Shown one piece after another: positions 24,836-34,145 of a stretch of 64,000 nt of DNA (positions are counted from its first letter, which is position 1; every line of letters begins with the position of its first letter). Source of the stretch: Rhodobacteraceae bacterium EL129 (GTDB lineage: Bacteria > Pseudomonadota > Alphaproteobacteria > Rhodobacterales > Rhodobacteraceae); the NCBI GenBank assembly GCA_900313005.1, contig ONZJ01000002.1, forward strand, positions 2,771,303-2,835,302. The letters are read 5' to 3'. Under the pieces are notes generated by a model. It did no database searches. It was not told the origin of the DNA and saw only the letters and a program-made list of their open reading frames with translations. A program made the translations under genes and the position numbers.

Positions 24836-24860
24836 GCTGAAATGTCAAAGATGTTTCAGC
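24836..24860. promoter_or_regulatory. inverted repeat GCTGAAA-N11-TTTCAGC in a divergent promoter
   Basis: Perfect 7-bp arms at 24836-24842 and 24854-24860, with a third TTTCAGC copy at 24790-24796, between the divergent DMT transporter and methyltransferase-like genes. The arrangement suggests a dimeric regulator with extra half-site. The regulator is unknown. Confidence 0.4.
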
Positions 24861-24939
24861 ACTAGGCAATTGAAAGCTGCACCTTTAAAGAACATCTAAA
24901 GTTTTTCGGCCGCCGCGCCGTGTACAGCAAGGTAGCCAA

Positions 24940-25830
24940 ATGCCATCCACCGCGCCCAAAAGCACGACCAAGTTTGTCACGATTTTTGATGACACGTACA
25001 ATCAACCCGATTGTCGATCCTACTATCGTATGTTGCGTGCTCTTGGCTATTCCAACCATACCCACGCCGTTCCCGTCTTCCGCGCCGTTCTGGCCGAGCT
25101 GTGCCGTGTGCGGCAACTGACCGAACCGCAGGTTTTCGATTTCGCCAGCAGTTACGGCATCGTCTCGGCCTTGATGAAGCATCAGGTATCGGCAGATGCG
25201 TTTTTGGATCGCTATGCGGAAAAGCGGTTTGACGCGATATCTGCTGATGAAACACGCACGCTGGACCGCGACTGGTTGGCTCAGCTGTCTCGAAATTCGA
25301 TCAAAGGTCGATTTAGCGGCTTGGATGTGGCCGCCCATGCGGTTGCCTTTGCCGAAGGCACAGGGCTGTTTGAACAAGGTTTCGCTGAAGATATTCAGGA
25401 AAACGACCCCTCATCAGACCTGACGGCCTGCCTCGCTCAGACCGATCTGATTGTGGAATGCGGATCCGTGGCGCATTTGATGCCGCGTGCGCTGGATCGG
25501 TTGCTACGTGCCGCGACACGCAAGCCCTGGCTGGTGACCTCACCCGTGCGCGGCAATGAACGCGCCGAGGCGTTTGACGTGATGCGCGATCACGGGTTGG
25601 TGGTCGACACCCTTGGCTTGCCCCCGTTCCCGCACCGCCGGTTCGAGAGCACCGATGAACAAGCCCGTGCCATTGCCATCGCCCGTGCTGCGGGCCATGA
25701 GACCGACGGGTATGAGACCACCGGATCATTCTTTGCCCAGATCTACATTGCGCGCCCCGAAGCAGAGGCCACGCCCGTTACAGATTGGCCGATCAATCCT
25801 GTCGACGTATCACAGGGGCAGCGCTCTTGA
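24940..25830 (+). CDS. SAM-dependent methyltransferase-like protein
   Basis: A 296-residue protein with a Rossmann-type motif I (QVFDFASSYGIVSALM) and a later DLIVECGSVAHLMPRALDRL segment, which looks like a class I methyltransferase core with divergent glycine motifs. It overlaps the carbamoyltransferase gene that follows, so the two act together, probably modifying the same small molecule or sugar. The substrate is unknown. Absence of a textbook GxGxG makes the methyltransferase call moderate. Confidence 0.55.
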   Translation: MPSTAPKSTTKFVTIFDDTYNQPDCRSYYRMLRALGYSNHTHAVPVFRAVLAELCRVRQLTEPQVFDFASSYGIVSALMKHQVSADAFLDRYAEKRFDAISADETRTLDRDWLAQLSRNSIKGRFSGLDVAAHAVAFAEGTGLFEQGFAEDIQENDPSSDLTACLAQTDLIVECGSVAHLMPRALDRLLRAATRKPWLVTSPVRGNERAEAFDVMRDHGLVVDTLGLPPFPHRRFESTDEQARAIAIARAAGHETDGYETTGSFFAQIYIARPEAEATPVTDWPINPVDVSQGQRS

Positions 25831-27392
25831 AGTCGTTTCTGGCGTACAAGCCCGGCCATGATGGGGCCGTTGCGCATATTCTGGACGGCAAGCTCGATTT
25901 TGCGATTGAGGCCGAGAAAGACAGCTTTTTGCGCCACGACTGGATCGGGCCTGAAACCTACGTGGACACGCTGGCGCGGCTGGATGCCCCACCCGATGCA
26001 GTTTGTGTCAGTGGCTGGTCGAAGGGGTTCAACGATTTCAGTTGGCAAATTGGGTCAGGGTATTTTGGCGCGGATGACGCCGGGATCATCACCAAACCCA
26101 CGCGGATGATGGGCCATGCGGCGCAGTATTTCTCATCTAGCCACGAACGCTCGCACATCTGGTCGGCGTATGCACTGAGCCCCTTTACCCAAGGTGAGCC
26201 GTGCTATGCCCTGACATGGGAAGGGTTGATCGGGCGGTTTTATCATGTGGATGCGGATCTGACCGTGACGGCCCTGCCCGAGGTGCTGAGCTACCCGGGG
26301 TATCGCTATGCTTTTGTCTACGCTCTCGCCGATCCGACGTTTGCCGATACGGAACGCTATCCGCGTCTGAATGATGCAGGCAAACTGATGGCGCTGGCCG
26401 CTTTTTACGACGGATCGCCGCTGAGTGCGGCGGATGCGGCGTTGATTGATGCGTTGCTGGGCTGTGCAGATGTGGAAACCGCGCTCAAGAAAGCCAGCTT
26501 TGCAGACAACCCCCATTACAATGTGGGCGTTCGTGATCAGTCATTCATGAATTTCGCCTGGCATTTCAGCCAGGCACTGTTCGGACGGTTCCATGGTTTT
26601 GCCCAAGAGCATCTGAAACGGGGCCACCCTCTGTTGATCGCAGGCGGTTGTGGGCTCAACTGCGATTGGAATGCAGCGTGGCGGGACAGCGGTCTGTTCT
26701 CGGGCGTGTTTGTGCCGCCATGTGCCAATGATACCGGATCAGCCCTGGGCACGGCGGTGGATGCGATGCGCCACTTTACCGGGCAGGCCAAACTGGAGTG
26801 GTCCGTCTATGCCGGTCAGGAGTTTGAAGATGACCTGTCCCAAGCCGAGGGTGTAACGATTATGCCCTTTGATGCATCCCGCGTGGCGTCGATGCTGGCG
26901 GATGGCAAAATTCTGGGCCATGCTGCCGGACGTGCCGAGATGGGCCCCCGGGCGTTGGGCAACCGCTCTATTCTGGCCTCGCCCTTGCGGGCAGATAGCC
27001 TGGATCGCCTCAATTCGATCAAGCGGCGTGAACCCTACCGGCCAATTGCCCCGATCGTCGCAGAAGAATTTGCACCGAAGGTATTTGACCCCGGTTTGCC
27101 CAGTCCACACATGCTGTATTTCGACCGTTTGAAGACAGACAAGCTGCCTGCGATCACCCATGTGGACAACTCAGCCCGTATTCAGACCGTAAACAATGCT
27201 GAAAATGCGCGCGTTTATGCCTTGCTGAAGGCGTTTGAGGCCGAGACCGGGTATGGGGTTTTGTGTAACACATCCCTCAATTTCCTGGGGCGTGGGTTCA
27301 TCAACCGCACCAGTGATCTGCTGCGCTATGCCACCGAGTTTGGACTGGATGGGTTCGTAGCGGGTGACCGGGTGTTTGAAATCAGTTGTTGA
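25827..27392 (+). CDS. NodU/CmcH-type O-carbamoyltransferase
   Basis: About 521 residues. The N-terminal Kae1/ASKHA-like domain begins SFLAYKPGHDGAVAHILDGK, with EGLIGRF and FHGFAQEHLKRGHPLLIAGG later. The C-terminal domain has GRAEMGPRALGNRSILASP, the signature of carbamoyl phosphate-dependent carbamoyltransferases such as NodU, CmcH and TobZ. The enzyme makes carbamoyl-AMP and moves the carbamoyl group to a hydroxyl. The best start is TTG at 25827, whose last bases overlap the upstream stop (TTGA), with CAGGGGC before it. An in-frame start at 25785 would force a larger overlap. The acceptor is unknown. Confidence 0.82.
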   Translation: MKSFLAYKPGHDGAVAHILDGKLDFAIEAEKDSFLRHDWIGPETYVDTLARLDAPPDAVCVSGWSKGFNDFSWQIGSGYFGADDAGIITKPTRMMGHAAQYFSSSHERSHIWSAYALSPFTQGEPCYALTWEGLIGRFYHVDADLTVTALPEVLSYPGYRYAFVYALADPTFADTERYPRLNDAGKLMALAAFYDGSPLSAADAALIDALLGCADVETALKKASFADNPHYNVGVRDQSFMNFAWHFSQALFGRFHGFAQEHLKRGHPLLIAGGCGLNCDWNAAWRDSGLFSGVFVPPCANDTGSALGTAVDAMRHFTGQAKLEWSVYAGQEFEDDLSQAEGVTIMPFDASRVASMLADGKILGHAAGRAEMGPRALGNRSILASPLRADSLDRLNSIKRREPYRPIAPIVAEEFAPKVFDPGLPSPHMLYFDRLKTDKLPAITHVDNSARIQTVNNAENARVYALLKAFEAETGYGVLCNTSLNFLGRGFINRTSDLLRYATEFGLDGFVAGDRVFEISC

Positions 27393-27641
27393 TTCTGCGC
27401 GAGAAGCCAAGACAACGAACGAAATCCCTCCTTTGTTTATGCACAGTGGCGAAAACCACAGCATCCGCAAAACTGTTGCGAACTGAGCGACCAAATCTGG
27501 AATCTTCCAGTGTTTTGCCCGATTTTTGCCATGTTTCGCAGGTATCTCGATGTCATGCCAACCGTTGCATTTTATGGGTCTGCCACACCCAGCCGATTGG
27601 CTGATTAAGGTCAAATTTATTAGCAAGATTGGGTCAAGATT

Positions 27642-28253
27642 ATGGGGCGCGCGACAGCTAAAGACACGAATGTAGATCAGAATTCGACCGAAGGTTTGAT
27701 CCGTTCGGTCATGACAGATCAAAAACGGGTTCAGAACCGCAAAACGCTGCCTGATCTAGAACCTGCCGACGGCGCGATCCCGGATCCTGTTTATCATGAC
27801 ACGGCAGCCCCTGCCGCAGCCCGACGCAAAAGATCATCCAATGGAATGAAGTCGCGTATTCTCAATTATCGGCCAACCCGTAAGCACATCATCATTGCAG
27901 CATTCGTTCTTGTGATGATCCTGCGGCCCTGGTTGATCCCCGGCCTGTTGTTCGTGACCTTTTGGGTGGGGCTAATCGCCTGGCTGACACTGGGCCCCGA
28001 CCGTGTGACCGAATGGTTTGTATCCATGTGGGACCGTCTGAGCCAGCGCAATCCGGCGATGGCCGAAAAGCTGCGTCAACGTGGAGATGCCTTTGCCCTG
28101 AAATTCGATGCTCTGCTGGAGAAGCTGCCCAGCAGTTGGGCCGAGAAACTGGCACTGCCAGACATGTCCAACCCGGTTAAACCGGATGTCGATCTGGCGG
28201 CAGAACCGGATCCGTTTGACAAGCTGAAGCTGCCCGAAGTGTACCGCGGCTGA
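27642..28253 (+). CDS. small membrane protein of unknown function
   Basis: A 203-residue protein not recognised as a named family. Residues 1-85 are hydrophilic with Arg/Lys clusters near 63-68 (ARRKRSS). Residues about 87-125 form one long or two short membrane segments (HIIIAAFVLVMILRPWLIPG). The C-terminal 80 residues are charged and probably helical (RLSQRNPAMAEKLRQRGDAF). It lies 107 bp before secE on the same strand. The Rhodobacteraceae character of the sequence makes it credible as a gene. Confidence 0.65.
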   Translation: MGRATAKDTNVDQNSTEGLIRSVMTDQKRVQNRKTLPDLEPADGAIPDPVYHDTAAPAAARRKRSSNGMKSRILNYRPTRKHIIIAAFVLVMILRPWLIPGLLFVTFWVGLIAWLTLGPDRVTEWFVSMWDRLSQRNPAMAEKLRQRGDAFALKFDALLEKLPSSWAEKLALPDMSNPVKPDVDLAAEPDPFDKLKLPEVYRG

Positions 28254-28360
28254 GCACAACCCAAGACTTTCACCGTCAACGCCCATTCCTGCACTTGAAT
28301 TCAAGAGCCGGGGGGCGTATGTCGCCATGAACGCAGCATAGCAACAAAGACAGCTTATTC

Positions 28361-28558
28361 ATGGCACGCACCAATCCGCTTCAGTTTATCCAGCAGGTCC
28401 GCTCAGAAGTGTCCAAGGTCGTTTGGCCGACACGCCGCGAAGTGATCCTGACAACGGTCATGGTGTTGATCATGGCCACTCTGACAGCGATATTCTTTGC
28501 GCTTGTTGATTTGATCATTCGCAGCGGCCTGCAAGGCGTGCTTGGGATGTTCGGCTGA
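28361..28558 (+). CDS. secE: protein translocase subunit SecE
   Basis: A 65-residue single-span SecE: NPLQFIQQVRSEVSKVVWP on the amphipathic helix, followed by one membrane segment (TTVMVLIMATLTAIFFALVD). It clamps SecY in the SecYEG channel. The short, one-segment form is the usual alphaproteobacterial type. It heads the nusG-rplKAJL-rpoBC region. Confidence 0.95.
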   Translation: MARTNPLQFIQQVRSEVSKVVWPTRREVILTTVMVLIMATLTAIFFALVDLIIRSGLQGVLGMFG

Positions 28559-28644
28559 ACCATCCATTTTCCGCGCAGAAATCCGCGTTGGTGCTCTTGA
28601 AAACCACGCTGATCGGCGGTAGGTCACCTTCAAGTTTTATATGA

Positions 28645-28679
28645 GGCGCGCGGCGAATCGAGTTGCGCGCCGATTTTTT
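28645..28679 (+). terminator. hairpin with T-run between secE and nusG
   Basis: GGCGCGC pairs with GCGCGCC around a 13-base loop and is followed by GATTTTTTG. This fits an intrinsic terminator or attenuator after secE, so nusG may have its own promoter or be read through. Confidence 0.5.
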
Positions 28680-28764
28680 GTTCCGAAGTGTGACGCTTTG
28701 ACAGGCATCGGAACGTAACGGAAATCCCGGGGCAACCCGGACAGGAAAAGGCGGCAAGAGGTCC

Positions 28765-29298
28765 ATGGCAAAACGGTGGTATTCGGTCAGCGTTCTCTCG
28801 AATTTTGAGAAGAAAATCGCAGAGCAGATCAGAACGTCCGTGGCGGAACAGGGCCTTGAGGACGAGATCGACGAAGTCCTGGTGCCGACCGAAGAAGTCA
28901 TCGAAGTGCGCCGCGGCAAGAAAGTCACCGCCGAGCGTCGCTTTATGCCCGGCTACGTACTGGTACATATGGAAATGTCCGACAAGGGCTATCACCTGAT
29001 CAACTCGATCAACCGCGTCACTGGTTTTCTGGGCCCGCAAGGCCGCCCCATGCCGATGCGTGACGCCGAGGTGCAGGGCATTTTGGGCCGTGTCGAGGAA
29101 GGTGCCGAAGCGCCGAAGCTGATGATCAGCTTTGAAGTGGGCGAGAAGGTCAAAGTCAACGACGGCCCGTTCGAGGATTTCGACGGCATGGTCGAGGAAG
29201 TCGACGACGACAACCAGCGCTTGAAGGTGACGGTGTCAATCTTTGGCCGCGAAACCCCGGTCGAGTTGGAATACACTCAGGTGACCAAGCAGAACTAA
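28765..29298 (+). CDS. nusG: transcription termination/antitermination factor NusG
   Basis: A 177-residue NusG with the N-terminal NGN domain (KRWYSVSVLSNFEKKIAEQI; RRFMPGYVLVHMEMSD; TGFLGPQGRPMPM) and the C-terminal KOW domain (FEVGEKVKVNDGPFEDFDG). It binds the RNA polymerase clamp and links it to Rho or ribosomes. Normal length and gene order after secE. Confidence 0.97.
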   Translation: MAKRWYSVSVLSNFEKKIAEQIRTSVAEQGLEDEIDEVLVPTEEVIEVRRGKKVTAERRFMPGYVLVHMEMSDKGYHLINSINRVTGFLGPQGRPMPMRDAEVQGILGRVEEGAEAPKLMISFEVGEKVKVNDGPFEDFDGMVEEVDDDNQRLKVTVSIFGRETPVELEYTQVTKQN

Positions 29299-29302
29299 TA
29301 TT

Positions 29303-29325
29303 TAAGCCCGGCTTTTTCGGGCTTA
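29303..29325 (+). terminator. stem-loop directly after nusG
   Basis: TAAGCCCG - GCTTTTT - CGGGCTTA forms an 8-bp stem 5 bp after the nusG stop. There is no T-run after it, so it may be a weak terminator or a 3' end protector. Confidence 0.45.
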
Positions 29326-29443
29326 GATGTCATTCGCGACCAGAGACCATCAAGATACATATTGGTACAAATTCCTGATGGCGAAGACTCGTATGAAGTG
29401 GTAGCCAGCGCCTCGGTGACACCACCTCAAGGCGAGTGCAAGC

Positions 29444-31555
29444 ATGACAACGACAAACTATACGGGCCTTTTCTCGCAACCTTTTGACGCAAGTGGTCTT
29501 TTTAACGCAGAGCTTGTTACCCCAAGTCTGGCGGCACTACCTAACGGACGAACCGCTGTTCTTTGGACCGATGATGAGTATTCAGGTGTTTCGCTGAGGC
29601 TTTTCTCAGCCAATGGCCAACCAGAAGGTGCTCCAATAGCGGTCACCGCGTCCAGCGGGCGGGTCGGCGAAGCTTCTGTCGCTATTATGGGCGATGGAAA
29701 CATCCTTGTAACTTACACATCAATTTCTTCAGGTCCGGGCATTTCAATTGATGCGCGGGTGTTTTCGCAAAATGGCAACGCCTTAGGCTCTTCGCGAGAA
29801 TTATTCAGGGACTTTGATCACGTAAGTTTTTCGCCATCTACCGTTACCCTGGAAAATGGCAGTACAGTTACTGTCTTTATCAATTTGGGCCTCGATGGGA
29901 GCTGAAGAGGCGTTTTTGCCCAACGCACCGACGCAACCGGCAACGCAGACGGCCCGATTTTCCAAATCAATCAAACAACAGAGGGTTCACAATCAACGGG
30001 TGTACCGATCGCACTCAACGATGGTGGCTTTGCATTGACATGGCGATCCGAAGAAGTTGACGGCAGTTTGGATGCCGTAATGTTTCGAGCTTATGATGCC
30101 GACGGAACACCAAGAGGCGATGAGATGCGCCTCAATCAGTTTTCGCAAGGTTACCAGACCAACCCCGATATTGCACAGCTTGCTGACGGTAGGCTCGTTG
30201 TCACTTGGCAGAGCGAGGATCAGGACGGATCGGGCGATAGCATTTACGCACGAGTTGTGAGCGCGGACGGAACACCTATTGGGGATGAATTTCTGGTCAA
30301 CACAACGACGGAGAATGATCAGCAGCGAAGCACAATCGTTGCGACGCCTGACGGAGGATTTGCAATTGCATGGAGTAGCCGGGTTAACGACACAAATTTG
30401 GAAGTTCGCCTCCAGAGATTTGACGAATTTGCAAATGCAATGGGCACAGAAACCGTACTTGCTTCACGGTCTAATGCTTCTAATCAGAACCCAGAAATTG
30501 CCATTGGAGACGATGGAATTGTCAGGTTGATATGGATTGAATCACTTGGGCGCACAACTGTTGGGGCGGTGTTTTTCACTGTATCGGGTCACAGAACCGA
30601 TGGAAGCGATGGCAATGACCAGATATTTGGGTCAGTTGCCAATGATCGACTGTCAGGCGTGTTGGGGGATGATACGCTGTTTGGAGACAACGGTAACGAC
30701 ACGCTGTTTGGTGGAACTGGATCTGACAGCATTTCTGGCGGCAGGAACGATGATGTTATCTTTGCAGGAGAAGGCAATGATACAGCTGTGGGCGATAATG
30801 GTCGTGACCGCGTCTTTCTCAATCAGGGCGACGATCTCTACATTGACAACGCGCAGGGAGGTGAGGCCGGTCGGGATACGGTTTACGCAGGCTTCGGCGA
30901 CGATACCATTGAAGGTGGCAATGGGGATGATGTGTTCTTCGGAGACTGGGGCAATGACGTCATTAACGCGCGGCTAGGCAACGATCTTGTATTTGGTGGT
31001 GATCAGTTCGACACGATCAGTGCAGGCGAAGGTCAGGATACCGTGTTTGGTGGAAATGGCCGCAACCTCATTTTCCTAAATCAAGGAAACGATCTGTTTA
31101 ATGACAATGCTCAAGGAGGGGAACTTGGGCAGGACACGGTGTTTGCTGGATTCGGCAATGATACGATCGAGGGCGGCAATGGCAACGATCAGTTTTACGG
31201 GGAATGGGGCGATGACCTCATATTTGCGTGCTTGGGTGACGATACCGTTGGCGGTGGTGGTGGCAATGACACAATCAACGGCGGAGGCGGCAGCGACACA
31301 CTGACCGGAGCGGAGGGCACAGATACATTTGTATTTAACGCCTTCGACGCCATCACAGGCACTGATTTGGTCACGGATTTCGAACTCGGCACAGATGTCT
31401 TCCGCTTGGAGGGAGCCACAGCTGAGGCCATCAACGTGAACTATGACAATGATACCAATGTTGTGGCCGTGTCGGTTGGAGACGAACAGGTGGCAATACT
31501 CCGTTCAACAGGTGATCTTTCGGGGTTTGACCTAGATGATATCTTGCTGTCCTAA
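29444..31555 (+). pseudogene. RTX-type calcium-binding protein gene with one in-frame TGA
   Basis: One continuous frame of about 703 codons broken only by TGA at 29903-29905 (codon 154). The translation resumes in the same frame as RGVFAQRTDATGNADG. Compared with the later repeat DGSGDSIYARV, the stop stands where Gly is expected in DGS-G, so a single GGA to TGA change explains it. Residues 1-380 hold repeats of the form DGxxVVTWxSxDxDGSG. Residues about 385-620 hold RTX nonapeptides (GNDTLFGGTGSDSISGG) that bind calcium in a beta-roll. The end (DTFVFNAFDAITGTDLVTDF ... DDILLS) is typical of type I secreted RTX proteins. It stands between nusG and rplK, an odd place. A sequencing error is the alternative to a nonsense mutation. 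Confidence 0.8.
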
Positions 31556-31770
31556 GCGCAGTGCGTCGGTAAATACTCACGCAGACTGATCACTGCATTT
31601 CCTTATAAAGACTCCTTGCAATAGCATTGATGTCGCTGTATCCCGCGCGGATCGTCCGAAAGGGCGACCAATCCATGTGGGAGGCGAGGCGATCGCGATC
31701 GTTAGACCAGACCACATCAACATAGGCTTAAGGGACGCGTCCCGAAGCTGTTTGAAAAGGAGATGGTCTC

Positions 31771-32196
31771 ATGGCCAAGAAACTTGCTGGGACAATGAAA
31801 TTGCAAGTCCCTGCCGGTCAAGCAAACCCTTCACCGCCGGTTGGTCCGGCGCTGGGTCAGCGCGGCATTAACATCATGGAATTCTGCAAGGCGTTCAACG
31901 CCAAGACGCAAGATATGGAGCCAGGCGCGCCCTGCCCCACCGTGATCACCTATTATCAGGACAAGTCCTTTGACATGGACATCAAGACGCCCCCTGCGTC
32001 CTATTACCTGAAGAAAGCGATCAAAGCGAAGTCCGGTGCCACAAACCCCGGTCGTGAAACAATCGCAAGCGTTTCTGCCAAGCAACTGCGCGAGATTGCG
32101 GAAGCCAAGTGGAAAGACCTGAACGCAAACGACGTCGAAGCCGCGATGAAAATCATTGCCGGTTCCGCACGCTCCATGGGCATCGAGGTGAAGTAA
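31771..32196 (+). CDS. rplK: 50S ribosomal protein L11
   Basis: A 141-residue L11 of normal length. [20 protein letters not shown] and [18 protein letters not shown] form the N-terminal domain; the C-terminal rRNA-binding part ends [17 protein letters not shown]. It binds the GTPase-centre rRNA. AAAAGGAG stands before the ATG. It is directly followed by rplA. Confidence 0.97.
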   Translation: MAKKLAGTMKLQVPAGQANPSPPVGPALGQRGINIMEFCKAFNAKTQDMEPGAPCPTVITYYQDKSFDMDIKTPPASYYLKKAIKAKSGATNPGRETIASVSAKQLREIAEAKWKDLNANDVEAAMKIIAGSARSMGIEVK

Positions 32197-32197
32197 G

Positions 32198-32896
32198 ATG
32201 GCAAAGCTCGGAAAACGCACCACCGCCGCCCGCGCAGCATTCGCAGGCAAAGACAATGTGACCGTTGAAGAAGCCGTTGCATTGGTCAAAGGCTCGGCCA
32301 CGGCCAAGTTCGACGAAACCGTTGAAATCGCAATGAACCTCGGCGTTGACCCGCGTCACGCAGACCAGATGGTTCGCGGCGTCGTTGGCCTGCCAAACGG
32401 CACAGGCAAAGACGTGCGCGTCGCTGTCTTCGCCCGTGGCCCCAAAGCCGAAGAAGCCCAAGCCGCTGGTGCTGACATCGTTGGCGCAGAGGACCTGATG
32501 GAAACCGTGCAAGGCGGCAAGATCGACTTTGATCGCTGCATTGCCACGCCCGACATGATGCCGATCGTTGGCCGTCTGGGTAAGGTTCTGGGCCCGCGCA
32601 ACCTGATGCCAAACCCCAAAGTGGGCACGGTGACAATGGATGTGGCTGACGCTGTCAAAGCTGCCAAAGGTGGTGAAGTGCAGTTCAAGGTCGAGAAAGC
32701 CGGTGTCGTGCACGCAGGTGTTGGCAAAGCATCCTTTGACGAAGGCAAGTTGGTCGAAAACGTCCGCGCCTTTATCAACGCTGTGCAAAAGGCCAAACCA
32801 GCAGGCTCCAAAGGCGCCTACGTCAAGAAAATCTCACTGAGCTCCACAATGGGCCCAGGCGTGAACATCGACGTTGCAACGGCTGGCGAAGCCTGA
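32198..32896 (+). CDS. rplA: 50S ribosomal protein L1
   Basis: A 232-residue L1 starting one base after the rplK stop. [52 protein letters not shown] and [20 protein letters not shown] are family signatures. It forms the L1 stalk. In many bacteria L1 represses its own operon by binding the rplK leader. A strong terminator follows, so rplKA ends here. Confidence 0.97.
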   Translation: MAKLGKRTTAARAAFAGKDNVTVEEAVALVKGSATAKFDETVEIAMNLGVDPRHADQMVRGVVGLPNGTGKDVRVAVFARGPKAEEAQAAGADIVGAEDLMETVQGGKIDFDRCIATPDMMPIVGRLGKVLGPRNLMPNPKVGTVTMDVADAVKAAKGGEVQFKVEKAGVVHAGVGKASFDEGKLVENVRAFINAVQKAKPAGSKGAYVKKISLSSTMGPGVNIDVATAGEA

Positions 32897-32923
32897 TCCC
32901 TCAAGGGTCTGATGATTTGAGAC

Positions 32924-32953
32924 AGGCGGTATCTGCGGATACCGCCTTTTTCT
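32924..32953 (+). terminator. intrinsic terminator of rplKA
   Basis: AGGCGGTAT - CTGCGG - ATACCGCCT forms a perfect 9-bp stem followed by TTTTCTT, 27 bp after the rplA stop. Its position also serves the convergent hydrolase gene from the other side. Confidence 0.85.
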
Positions 32954-32965
32954 TGGCCAGATGGG

Positions 32966-33715
32966 TCAGAGCGCTCCGCGCCATCCCCCACCGCAGGATT
33001 TGACCAGGCGCGCCATAGCTCGCCTGTCCCCCTCCGCTGCGGCCTGTATCATGGCCGTCAATGCGCCCTGATCCCGCAGATGTCGCCCCAGACTGCTGTG
33101 CGACTGATCGGCAAAGGCAAACTGATCCAATCCCTGTCGCGGCGTAAACGCCTGCATGTGTTTCAGATCATCCTGCAGCCCGTGAAAAGCGTAGGACCGG
33201 GTGGCGGCGGACGCCACTTCGGCGGTTTCAAATCGCGGCGGTGCAAGGCGCTTGCGCCAATACCGCCACCGCGTTTCGCCGGGTATGTGTTTAGGCATCA
33301 TCGAAAACTGAGGAGAGATCGCAACGGCCGCATCCACTGGAAAAAGCGCGGACGCCACCAGCGCGCTAAAGGCCCCCATGCTGAGCCCGATGGTGATCAC
33401 CCGTGTGATGGCGTGATCCTTGCGCAGGATCGCCAATGTTTCGCTGAGGGTGTCGCAAAGTGCTGCGTCGCCCATCCAGGATCGGTTCACATCGCTCACA
33501 AAGAGGCCGTGCCACTTAGGGGTTCTCAAGATGCTGCCCAGAAACTCGTCCGGTGGCAGTTCAGCGCGGCGGCGGCCAATACTGGAAAAGGATACGATCA
33601 GCGTGTCACCCGTTCCCACCGCATATCGCAAACGGATCGATCCATCGTCGACCAATGCATGTAGGGGCCGCGGGGTCCGAGTGGTCGCTCGGCTTCGCTG
33701 TGTTTCTGGTTTCAT
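32966..33715 (-). CDS. alpha/beta-hydrolase-like protein inside the ribosomal gene block
   Basis: A 249-residue protein with a nucleophile elbow GLSMGAFSA, an upstream strand GDTLIVSFSSIGRR, and a possible late His in ADQSHSSLGRH. That fits the alpha/beta hydrolase fold. No signal peptide is visible. I start at ATG 33715; a TTG 114 bp upstream would add 38 residues and lacks an RBS. It is on the opposite strand between rplA and rplJ, which normally are adjacent. The substrate is unknown. Confidence 0.6.
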   Translation of the reverse strand: MKPETQRSRATTRTPRPLHALVDDGSIRLRYAVGTGDTLIVSFSSIGRRRAELPPDEFLGSILRTPKWHGLFVSDVNRSWMGDAALCDTLSETLAILRKDHAITRVITIGLSMGAFSALVASALFPVDAAVAISPQFSMMPKHIPGETRWRYWRKRLAPPRFETAEVASAATRSYAFHGLQDDLKHMQAFTPRQGLDQFAFADQSHSSLGRHLRDQGALTAMIQAAAEGDRRAMARLVKSCGGGWRGAL

Positions 33716-34145
33716 AGGCACCAGTGTTACCCGGTCAAAGCGGTTGCGGGAATCGTCTTTGACCAGACCATGGGACAACTGCGACGAATTTACCGCGACC
33801 TGATCTGAGCGGGCCCAAACCGCGGGCAAAGACGACGAAGCGCGAAATCTTGATTATTTCTCAACAAAAGCGTGTTTCAGGGCTTGGCATTCGGTGGTTT
33901 GAGCAGTAGTCATCCTCTTGCCTTAGAGCGCGTGATTCGTCCCGCGCTCTTTTGCGTTTCGTCCGAGATGGCGGGTTGGGGTGATCTTGCCCCTTTAATT
34001 CCTGCCTGAGACGGGATCAGACCAGATTGACCGAAGGTTCAGATCTTCGTGCGGTTCGGGCGTCCCGTTCAATCGTAGGACCCAACCGCCGGAGCAATCC
34101 GGTAAGACTGAGCCGGGGGGTAACCCCCAAATTTGGAGTAAAACT
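33716..34145 (+). promoter_or_regulatory. rplJ upstream region with hairpins (likely L10 leader)
   Basis: Non-coding, about 430 bp. At 33925-33950 AGAGCGCG pairs with CGCGCTCT and is followed by TTTGCGTTTC. Closer to rplJ, 34030-34130 is rich in short complementary segments (for example GGGGGTAACCCCC at 34117-34129). Because rplJL is separated from rplKA here, this region must hold its own promoter, and the hairpins may be the leader that L10 binds for autocontrol. The leader role is inferred from position. Confidence 0.4.

Noticed and set aside
29903-29905. Selenocysteine reading of the TGA in the RTX gene
   Set aside because: No SECIS-like hairpin is evident after the codon, and the aligned repeat position is Gly, not Cys; a nonsense change or sequencing error is simpler.
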